A DNA stretch of 64,000 bases from Casp-actino8 sp046091365 (GTDB lineage: Bacteria; Actinomycetota; Acidimicrobiia; Acidimicrobiales; Ilumatobacteraceae), in assembly GCA_046091365.1 (NCBI GenBank), contig JBJTBM010000117.1, positions 13,320 to 77,319 on the forward strand. The letters are read 5' to 3'. Below the pieces are notes generated by a model, which made no database searches, had not been told where the DNA came from, and worked only from the letters and a program-made list of their open reading frames with translations. Below, piece by piece: positions 57,903 through 64,000 of the stretch. Both the position numbers and the translations under genes were made by a program. Positions within the stretch are counted from its first letter, which is position 1. Each line of letters begins with the position of its first letter.

Positions 57903-58532
57903 CTAGTCAGAATCCAACGCCTTCATCAGCGACTCGAAGAGCTCGTCGTACGTGTTCAACGCCGGAAATTGCGGGAACTCGGCGATCACCTTCGGTGGTG
58001 CGTGAAACAGGAAACCCGCATCCGCGGCCCCCAACATCGTCGTGTCGTTGTACGAATCGCCAGCTGCGACCACCCGGTAATTGAGCGACTTGAACGCTTC
58101 GACGGCGCGTTGCTTCTGGTTGGCCTGACGCAAGCGGTAGCCCACGATGCAATCCTTGTCGACCACCAGTCGGTGACACATGATCGTCGGTCGGCCGAGA
58201 TGCTCCATCAAGGGTCTGGCGAACTGTTCGAAGGTGTCGGACAGGATGACGAGTTGGGTGCGGCGACGAACCCGATCGAGAAAGTCGCGCGCGCCGGGTA
58301 GGGGATCGAGGCCGGAGATGACGTCCTCGATCAGCGACATCCGCAGACCTTCGCGCTCCATGATGTCGATGCGGTAGTGCATCAACGCGTTGTAGTCGGG
58401 TTCGTCGCGGGTTGTGCGGCGCAACTCGGGGATCCCGGTGCGTTCGGCGACGGCGATCCAGATTTCAGGCACCAGGACGCCCTCGAGGTCCAGGCAGACC
58501 AGACCCTGAGAGGACGCGACGTCGTGGCTCAC
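57903..58532 (-). CDS. thrH: ThrH-like HAD phosphatase (phosphoserine phosphatase/homoserine phosphotransferase)
   Basis: This 209-residue HAD enzyme matches Pseudomonas ThrH closely from memory: LVCLDLEGVLVPEIWIA (HAD motif I), YRIDIMEREGL, VILSDTFEQFARPLM (motif II), RLRQANQKQRAVEAFKSLNYRV and AAGDSYNDTTMLGAADAGFLFHAP (motif IV). ThrH dephosphorylates phosphoserine and can transfer phosphate to homoserine, linking serine and threonine synthesis. The GTG start follows CAGAAT by 6 bases on the minus strand. It stands alone, converging on tRNA-Leu. Confidence 0.9.
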   Translation of the reverse strand: MSHDVASSQGLVCLDLEGVLVPEIWIAVAERTGIPELRRTTRDEPDYNALMHYRIDIMEREGLRMSLIEDVISGLDPLPGARDFLDRVRRRTQLVILSDTFEQFARPLMEHLGRPTIMCHRLVVDKDCIVGYRLRQANQKQRAVEAFKSLNYRVVAAGDSYNDTTMLGAADAGFLFHAPPKVIAEFPQFPALNTYDELFESLMKALDSD

Positions 58533-58544
58533 CCCCTCATTCTG
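58533..58544 (-). promoter_or_regulatory. Leaderless promoter of thrH
   Basis: CAGAAT on the minus strand (58544 to 58539) ends 6 bases before the GTG at 58532, with no Shine-Dalgarno apart from a short G run. Confidence 0.4.
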
Positions 58545-58644
58545 TCACCGTGCGACACCCGACGCCCGTTTCGAATGTCGCGCTGACGTGAAAAGGAACG
58601 GTTCGTCGATCGCCTGGTCGTCGAGCGACGTCATCGAGGCAACG

Positions 58645-59652
58645 TCAAACCAATGACGTCTCGGCACGGACGCGCCGTTGGAACCACTCGACTGCGACCT
58701 CGTGCTTGGTGCTCAACGGGCCGGCTGCGTAGAGTCCGGAGTCGATCGACCTCTGTACCTGCTCGCACATCGCCTGATCCTCGTCGAGTACGACATTGGA
58801 CATGTCCAACATGCGTTCGATGGCGTTCGGATCCGGGGACGTGGAGTAATAGTCGTAGACAACCTCGGTGGTGTCGACATCGACCGGGATGATGCGTTCG
58901 ACGTTCATGCCGTCGGCGTAGATGTTGAGCGCAAGATTCGGGTAGCGGAACAACCATGCGCCACCGGACGGTGAGCCCTCGGTGGTGTCACACGAGTGGT
59001 GGCAGTAGCCCTCCTCGGGGACCGTCACCCGATATGTGCGCATGTCGAGGGCACGCGCGAGCGACGGGTGGATGAGCTGAACGTGATAGCCCTCGAGGTA
59101 GTTGTCGACATAGGTTTTCCAATTGCAAGCCAGGCGTCGCGTCATCCGGCGCACGAAACGGAAGCGATCGACGTGGTGTCCGGCGACGACGTCGGGAAGG
59201 CCTCCGAGCGACTCATGAAGACCGGGTCCGTGGGGTGCGACCCGTACGAACACCATCCCGCTCCAGGTCTCGACCGCAACCCGGGTGAGAGACCGGTCCT
59301 TGGGACAGAGATCGTCGGAGTCCCCGAAATCGCGGGCCGCGACCAGCTCTCCGCGCCAGTTGAACGCCCAGCCGTGGTACCGACACACCAGATTGCCGGT
59401 GATCCCGTGTCCCGGCCACACGATCGGTCCGGCCCGGTGGGGGCACACGTTGACGAATCCCACGAGATCGCCGTCGGGGCGTCGGACCACGACCAGGGGG
59501 AAGCCGGCGACGTCGGCCGAGACGTAGGCCCCATTCGTCGCCACCTCGGATTCGGAGCAGAACATCAACCACTCGTTCGACCAGACCGTGGCGCGTTCGC
59601 GTTCGTACCAATGTCGGTCGCGGTAGTACTCGGGATCGAGGGCGAGTGTCAC
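58645..59652 (-). CDS. Rieske non-heme iron oxygenase, alpha subunit
   Basis: This 335-residue ring-hydroxylating or demethylating oxygenase has a Rieske 2Fe-2S site, CPHRAG (near residue 70) and CRYHGWAF (near residue 90), and a mononuclear iron site in DNYLEGYHVQLIHPSL (near residue 190) with a late Asp in VVLDEDQAMCEQVQ. VCPHRAGPIVWPGHG and SLTRVAVETWSGMVFV are typical of the alpha subunit family. It lies downstream of an acyl-CoA dehydrogenase (1 base apart) and an SDR, suggesting a degradative operon. The substrate is unknown. Confidence 0.88.
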   Translation of the reverse strand: MTLALDPEYYRDRHWYERERATVWSNEWLMFCSESEVATNGAYVSADVAGFPLVVVRRPDGDLVGFVNVCPHRAGPIVWPGHGITGNLVCRYHGWAFNWRGELVAARDFGDSDDLCPKDRSLTRVAVETWSGMVFVRVAPHGPGLHESLGGLPDVVAGHHVDRFRFVRRMTRRLACNWKTYVDNYLEGYHVQLIHPSLARALDMRTYRVTVPEEGYCHHSCDTTEGSPSGGAWLFRYPNLALNIYADGMNVERIIPVDVDTTEVVYDYYSTSPDPNAIERMLDMSNVVLDEDQAMCEQVQRSIDSGLYAAGPLSTKHEVAVEWFQRRVRAETSLV

Positions 59653-59653
59653 C

Positions 59654-60802
59654 TCAGAGTCCCATGTCCTTGGCGATGATGCTCTTCATCACTTCGGTGG
59701 TGCCCCCGTAAATGGTCGTGATGCGCGCGTCGGCGTAGGCGCGAGCGATGGGGTACTCGCGCATGTATCCGTATCCACCGAACAACTGCAGGCACTTGTC
59801 GGCCACGCGCTTCAACAACTCGGTGCACCAGTACTTCGCCGCGGCAGCCTCGGCCGCCGAGAGCGTCCCCGCGTTGAGGGCCAGTATTCCAGCGTCGACG
59901 TATGCCTGAGCCACGTCGACCTCGGTTCGCTGTTCGGCCAGCACGAACTTGGTGTTCTGAAATGATCCGATGGTGGTTCCGAAGGCTCGGCGATCCTTGA
60001 CGTAGTCGAGGGTCCAGCCGACGCATGCCCGGGCGGAGGCCAGGCTCGCCAACGCGATGGATAGACGCTCCTGGGCCAGGTTCCCCGTCAGGTAGTGGAA
60101 GGCCCGTCCCTCGTCGCCGAGACGGTTCTCGACCGGAACTTCGACGTCGGTGAAGAACAACTCGGCGGTGTCGGCGCTGGTCTGACCGATCTTGTCGAGG
60201 TTTCGTCCGCGCTCGAAGCCGGGCATGCCCCGTTCGACGACGAGCAACGACATGCCGGTGTGTCGTTGGCTCGGGTCGGTCTTGGCCGCGACGATCACGA
60301 GGTCGCTGTTGATTCCGTTGGTGATGAAGGTCTTGGATCCGTTCAGGATGTAGCGGTCACCGTCTCGACGTGCGGTCGTGGCTATGCCGGCGAGGTCGCT
60401 GCCCGTTCCGGGTTCGGTCATCGCGATGGCCGTGATCAATTCGCCCGAAGCGATGCCGGGGAGCCAACGGGCTTTCTGCTCTTCGCTGCAGATGTCGGTG
60501 AAGTACGGGGTCGTGATGTCGTTGTGCAGGGTGATGCCGTTGCCGGCGCCACCGATGCCCGCGAGAGCCAACTCCTCGCCGATCACCGCGTTGAATCTGA
60601 AGTCGGTGCTTCCTCCACCGCCGTACGGCTCGGGTATCGCCATGCCGAGGAAACCGTTCGCCCCGGCCCGGGTGTACAGGTCGCGTGGGGCGATGCCGTC
60701 CTCCTCCCAGCGCGGGTAATCGGGGAGGATTTCCTTGGCGATGAAGGCCCGGAAGCTGTCGGCGAACGCGAGATGTTCGTCGTCGTACAGGGAGCGTTCC
60801 AT
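59654..60802 (-). CDS. Acyl-CoA dehydrogenase
   Basis: This 382-residue flavoenzyme has FAMTE-like AIAMTEPGTGSDLAGI, ILNGSKTFITNG, QTSADTAELFFTDVEVP and GGYGYMREYPIARAYADARI. The candidate catalytic Glu is in LAQERLSIALA, the isovaleryl-CoA-type position, since the YGGTTE loop carries Gly at the medium-chain position. The ATG at 60802 follows CAGAAT by 7 bases; a second ATG three codons upstream (60811) is possible. It sits between the SDR and the Rieske oxygenase in one probable operon. Confidence 0.87.
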   Translation of the reverse strand: MERSLYDDEHLAFADSFRAFIAKEILPDYPRWEEDGIAPRDLYTRAGANGFLGMAIPEPYGGGGSTDFRFNAVIGEELALAGIGGAGNGITLHNDITTPYFTDICSEEQKARWLPGIASGELITAIAMTEPGTGSDLAGIATTARRDGDRYILNGSKTFITNGINSDLVIVAAKTDPSQRHTGMSLLVVERGMPGFERGRNLDKIGQTSADTAELFFTDVEVPVENRLGDEGRAFHYLTGNLAQERLSIALASLASARACVGWTLDYVKDRRAFGTTIGSFQNTKFVLAEQRTEVDVAQAYVDAGILALNAGTLSAAEAAAAKYWCTELLKRVADKCLQLFGGYGYMREYPIARAYADARITTIYGGTTEVMKSIIAKDMGL

Positions 60803-60819
60803 GGCTCCCATTCTGCCCG

Positions 60820-61560
60820 TTACGCCCAGCCTCCGGCATATGCGACGAACTGACCGGTGGTGAAACGACTCGTGCCGTCGAGGAAGACCATGCAGAACGA
60901 GGAGAACTCCTCCATGGTGCCGAGGCGACGCATGGGCACCTGGGCCTCGATCTTCGCCCGCACGGCGGGGTCTGTGGCGCCGCTGGCCTTCAGGAAAGCG
61001 GGGAAGTCCATGAAATTCGTGCCCACCGCGTTCACCTGGACCCCGGTGCGGGCGACCTCGTTGGCGACGTTCCTGACGAGCATCGTGGCGGCCGCTCGCG
61101 CGGAGGAATACAACGGTGCCCCGGGTGTCGGCCGCGCCGCCGAGGCGCTGGTGATCACCAGAACCTGTCCGCTTTCCCTCTCCACCATGGGTGGTACGAC
61201 GGAGCGGAGGAAGTTGTACGGGGCCTCGACGCAGCCCGTGAGCACCTGGCGCAGATCATCCACCGTGCTGTTGACGAATCGGCCGGTGACGATCTGGCCC
61301 GAGAACATGACGGCCGAGTCGAGTCGACCGAAGTCGTCGAGGGCCGCGTTCACGAGTCGGTTCGCTTGTTCGGTCGTGGCCAGGTCACCGCACGCCGGGA
61401 CACTCACGGCTCGGGCGCCGAGTCGTTCCATTTCGTCGACCAGATCGCTCGAGGCGTCACCGAGCACGAGGTCGAATCCGCGTTCGGCGAATCGTCGGGC
61501 CAGGTCGGGGCCGACGTAGTAGCGGGTGTCGGAGACGATGGCAACGGGGCGTTCGGTCAT
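60820..61560 (-). CDS. Atypical short-chain dehydrogenase (YxxxR)
   Basis: This 246-residue SDR-fold protein has lost standard motifs: the nucleotide loop reads SDTRYYVGPDLARRFAERG instead of TGxxxGxG, the NAG strand reads SGQ, and the catalytic pair is YSSAR, with Arg replacing Lys; the Ser is in ITSASAARP. The rest keeps the fold (GRLDSAVMFSG, NVANEVARTGVQVNAVG, FTTGQFVAYAGG). It may act with altered chemistry or be a binding protein. Its promoter has a perfect TTGACA and a 17-base spacer. First gene of SDR-dehydrogenase-oxygenase. Confidence 0.8.
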   Translation of the reverse strand: MTERPVAIVSDTRYYVGPDLARRFAERGFDLVLGDASSDLVDEMERLGARAVSVPACGDLATTEQANRLVNAALDDFGRLDSAVMFSGQIVTGRFVNSTVDDLRQVLTGCVEAPYNFLRSVVPPMVERESGQVLVITSASAARPTPGAPLYSSARAAATMLVRNVANEVARTGVQVNAVGTNFMDFPAFLKASGATDPAVRAKIEAQVPMRRLGTMEEFSSFCMVFLDGTSRFTTGQFVAYAGGWA

Positions 61561-61596
61561 GAGGGCGACAGTAGGTAGAGACAGCACTAATGTCAA
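61561..61596 (-). promoter_or_regulatory. Strong leaderless promoter of the SDR operon
   Basis: On the minus strand TTGACA (61596 to 61591), a 17-base spacer and TACTGT (61573 to 61568) form a near-consensus sigma-70 promoter whose -10 ends 7 bases before the ATG. It is the best -35/-10 pair in the window and confirms the leaderless spacing. Confidence 0.7.
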
Positions 61597-61617
61597 TACA
61601 ACGAAGCGGGAGGGATC

Positions 61618-63876
61618 ATGGAGAAGTTCGAAGGGCGCATCGGTCGTACCGTCGCGGAGTCCGAGCCGTGGTGGCCGACACGGCCGCATCCCGGTGACGA
61701 GGCACCGAATGTGATCGTGATCCTCTTCGACGACATGGGCTTCTCGCACCTCGGATGTTTCGGATCGACCATCGACACCCCGAACATCGACCGGCTCGCG
61801 GCGGAGGGTCTGCGCTTCACCAACTTCCACGTGACACCCTTGTGTTCGCCGACCCGGGCGGCGTTACTGACGGGGCGCAATCACCACGCCGTCGGGATGC
61901 GGAGCGTGTCGAACTTCAACAGCGGGTTCCCGCACATGCGCGGCCACATCGCCAACGACGCCACCACCATCGCCGAGATGTTGCGCGAAGCGGGCTATGC
62001 GACGTTCGCCCTCGGCAAGTGGCATTTGTGCCCGATGGCCGACGCATCGGCGGCCGGCCCCTTCGACCAATGGCCGTTGCAACGAGGCTTCGACCGGTTT
62101 TACGGGTTCATGGACGGTGAGACCGACCAGTTCCACCCCGAGCTCGTGTACGACAACCATTGGATCGAACCCCCCGGACGTCCCGAGGACGGCTATCACC
62201 TCACCGAGGATCTCGTCGACAAGAGCATCGAGTTCATGCACGACTCGGTGAGTCTGCGTCCCGACCGACCGTTCTTCATGTACCTCGCATTCGGAGCCAC
62301 GCACGCGCCCCACCAGGCTCCCGAGGCGTACCTGCAGAAGTACCGGGGAGCGTTCGACGAGGGCTGGGACGTTTTCCGTGACCGGTGGTTCGCCCGGCAG
62401 AAGGAACTCGGGGTCGTCCCCGTGGACACCGAACTCGCGCCGCGGAATCCCGGGGTGGAGGCGTGGGGCGACCTGTCCGACAACCAGCAGCGGCTCGCGT
62501 GTCGATTGCAGGAGGCGTATGCGGCTTTCCTCGATCACACCGACGACCAGATCGGACGACTGCTCGCGTCGCTGAAACGTCTGGGTGTCGACGACAACAC
62601 CGTCATCATGCTGATGGCCGACAACGGTGCGTCACAGGAGGGTGGACCCTTCGGCGTCCTCCACGAGATGAAGTTCTTCAACATGATCCTCGAGACGCCC
62701 GATGAGGCGATCGCCCGAATCGACGAGATCGGAGGCCCGCATTCGCACAGTAACTACCCGTGGGGATGGTCGCAGGCGGGCAACACTCCGTTCAAGTGGT
62801 ACAAGCAGAACACGCACGAAGGTGGGATTCACGTTCCGTGCATCATGCGGTGGCCGTCGGTGATCGCGGATCGTGGCGGCTTGCGCGACCAATTCCACCA
62901 TGTGAACGACATCGTCCCGACGATCCTCGAGATCACGGGGGTGCAGCCGGGACCGACCTTCCGGGGCCTGGAGGTGATGCCCATCAGCGGTGTCTCGATG
63001 CGGTACGCGATCGACGACCCCGCGGCGCCGACGCGCAAGAAGGTCCAGTACTACGAGATGGGCGGGCACCGGGGGATCCACTGCGACGGCTGGAAGGCGG
63101 TGACCCGTCACGAAATGGGACGTTCGTTCGACGACGACGTGTGGGAGTTGTACCACGTGGCGATCGACCGGTCCGAAACCAACAATTTGGCCGCGACCGA
63201 ACCCGAGCGGCTCGCCGAACTGGTCGCGTTGTGGTGGGAGGAAGCCGAACGCGAGGGGGTGTTGCCACTCGACGACCGGGGTCTCGAACTGTTCGGTGTC
63301 AACTTCGCCGAGCGGTCGATTCACCCGACGTCCCGGACCTACGTGTACCGCCCACCAATGGCCCCCTTGCCGGCCCAGGCCGCGGCATCACTGGGCGGAC
63401 GCAGTTGGGACATGGACGCGCACGTTCTGCTCGAAGCTGGTCGAGGCGGGGTGATCTACGCGTCGGGCACGGAGAACTCGGGTTTCAGCTTCTACGTCGA
63501 CGGAGGACGCGTGGTGTTCGATTACAACATCTTCGGTGAACATCACGTCGTGACGTCCGACCGGCCAGTTCCACCGGGTCGGTCGGTGCTGTCCGTTCGC
63601 TTCAGACGCACCGGGAAGGAGGCGGTCGCGACACTGCTGATCGACGGATCCGAGGTTGGTTCGCTTCCCATCCCGTTCGTGATGCGCACGATGTCGAGCG
63701 TGGGACCGAGCGTGGCGTACGACCACGGGTCCCCGGTCGCTGCGGGCTACGCCCACCGCCGCGACGGCTATCCCTTCGAAGGCGACATCGACCGCGTCGA
63801 GATCCGGTTGATCTCACCCCGCAAACCCGACGACGTGGCCGAGGCGGAACGGCGTCAGGCGATGGGTCGCCAGTAG
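61618..63876 (+). CDS. Arylsulfatase-type sulfatase
   Basis: This 752-residue formylglycine sulfatase hydrolyses sulfate esters. The metal and active site are visible: ILFDDMGFSHLGCFG (metal Asp pair), PLCSPTRAALLTGR with the Cys modified to formylglycine (near residue 81), GKWHLCP, and ADNGASQEGG. A C-terminal beta-rich domain (from about residue 590) includes SGFSFYVDGGRVVFDYNIFGEHH. No signal peptide, so probably cytoplasmic. A ribosome site GGGAGGG lies 5 bases before ATG. It is divergent from the SDR operon. Long actinobacterial AtsD-like sulfatases share this layout. Confidence 0.92.
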   Translation: MEKFEGRIGRTVAESEPWWPTRPHPGDEAPNVIVILFDDMGFSHLGCFGSTIDTPNIDRLAAEGLRFTNFHVTPLCSPTRAALLTGRNHHAVGMRSVSNFNSGFPHMRGHIANDATTIAEMLREAGYATFALGKWHLCPMADASAAGPFDQWPLQRGFDRFYGFMDGETDQFHPELVYDNHWIEPPGRPEDGYHLTEDLVDKSIEFMHDSVSLRPDRPFFMYLAFGATHAPHQAPEAYLQKYRGAFDEGWDVFRDRWFARQKELGVVPVDTELAPRNPGVEAWGDLSDNQQRLACRLQEAYAAFLDHTDDQIGRLLASLKRLGVDDNTVIMLMADNGASQEGGPFGVLHEMKFFNMILETPDEAIARIDEIGGPHSHSNYPWGWSQAGNTPFKWYKQNTHEGGIHVPCIMRWPSVIADRGGLRDQFHHVNDIVPTILEITGVQPGPTFRGLEVMPISGVSMRYAIDDPAAPTRKKVQYYEMGGHRGIHCDGWKAVTRHEMGRSFDDDVWELYHVAIDRSETNNLAATEPERLAELVALWWEEAEREGVLPLDDRGLELFGVNFAERSIHPTSRTYVYRPPMAPLPAQAAASLGGRSWDMDAHVLLEAGRGGVIYASGTENSGFSFYVDGGRVVFDYNIFGEHHVVTSDRPVPPGRSVLSVRFRRTGKEAVATLLIDGSEVGSLPIPFVMRTMSSVGPSVAYDHGSPVAAGYAHRRDGYPFEGDIDRVEIRLISPRKPDDVAEAERRQAMGRQ

Positions 63877-64000
63877 GCGGGGTCCCGCGAACAGTCGACC
63901 GTCACAACCAGCAACTCGGCTCCGGCGCGGGTCGTGAAGGTGGCGGAATCGACGGCGCGAATCGTGGCCGAGGCACCCTCGGCGAGGCGGACCGTCCGAC
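63855..64000 (-). CDS. Partial hypothetical protein, C-terminus only
   Basis: A frame open to the window edge on the minus strand encodes the last 48 codons of a gene whose start lies beyond 64000. The visible end reads RLAEGASATIRAVDSATFTTR, AELLVVTVDCSRD and stops after YWRPIA. Alternating beta strands suggest a small beta-rich or cupin-like protein, but I cannot name it. The stop lies inside the end of the sulfatase gene, with a 22-base convergent overlap, consistent with the tight packing here. Confidence 0.5.
   Translation of the reverse strand, partial: RTVRLAEGASATIRAVDSATFTTRAGAELLVVTVDCSRDPAYWRPIA

Overview
The window is GC-rich, tightly packed chromosomal DNA from an actinobacterium. 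Supporting features are a PdtaR-type ANTAR regulator, MtrA/MtrB/LpqB-like proteins, two F420-type luciferase-like oxidoreductases, an HtdZ-like MaoC hydratase, menaquinone synthesis genes, four-domain ribosomal protein S1 and an actinobacterial RapZ. The class Acidimicrobiia (Ilumatobacter-like) is my best guess; that is inference from gene content and order, not from a marker search. No phage, transposon, CRISPR array or rRNA operon is visible. No gene-free stretch exceeds 300 bases; the largest is about 263 bases, between the divergent sensor kinase and its regulator.

Layout. 1-5.7 kb: menaquinone genes (menA end, menH-like, menD, menF, menG) with a DsbA/FrnE-like gene. 5.8-10.7 kb: acyl-CoA metabolism (dehydrogenase, CoA ligase, MaoC hydratase), an F420-type oxidoreductase and a small membrane protein. 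10.7-19.9 kb: housekeeping genes era, an MtrAB-LpqB-like set with the regulator transcribed away from the kinase, dinG, a short uppS, a degenerate UppS paralogue coupled to recO, and glyS. 20-23.9 kb: trpC, trpF, trpB, trpA behind an ABM-domain gene. 24-26 kb: fasciclin lipoprotein, a small zinc/HIT-like protein, bcp and a FabZ-like gene. 26-30.3 kb: type II fatty-acid synthesis operon fabD-fabH-fabG-acpP-fabF on the minus strand. 30.4-36.4 kb: an odd tRNA, pdtaR, polA split by an in-frame TAG, a methyltransferase and rpsA. 36.4-45.8 kb: a NarL-type two-component pair, coaE and uvrB-uvrA-uvrC. 45.8-51.5 kb: oxidoreductase, methyltransferase, rapZ, gap, pgk, tpiA. 51.5-57.8 kb: a peptide ABC transporter, secG and tRNA-Leu(GAG). 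57.9-64 kb: thrH and a catabolic-looking cluster (Rieske oxygenase, acyl-CoA dehydrogenase, atypical SDR, sulfatase).

Two themes stand out. First, around 30 genes carry a TANNNT-like -10 box ending 5 to 8 bases before the start codon and have no Shine-Dalgarno sequence. This points to widespread leaderless transcription, and I used it to choose several start codons. Second, the uppS gene lacks the region-V metal-binding glutamate and the C-terminal RxG tail of bacterial UppS, while the divergently adjacent paralogue keeps exactly those parts and has lost the catalytic DGNGR loop. This mirrors the eukaryotic DHDDS/NgBR heteromer and is the best candidate here for an undescribed bacterial system. 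Other points of interest are the split polA, a FabD fused to a lipoyl-like domain without its lysine, a LexA box at uvrB, a trp-operator-like sequence before trpB, and the absence of yvcK and whiA between rapZ and gap.
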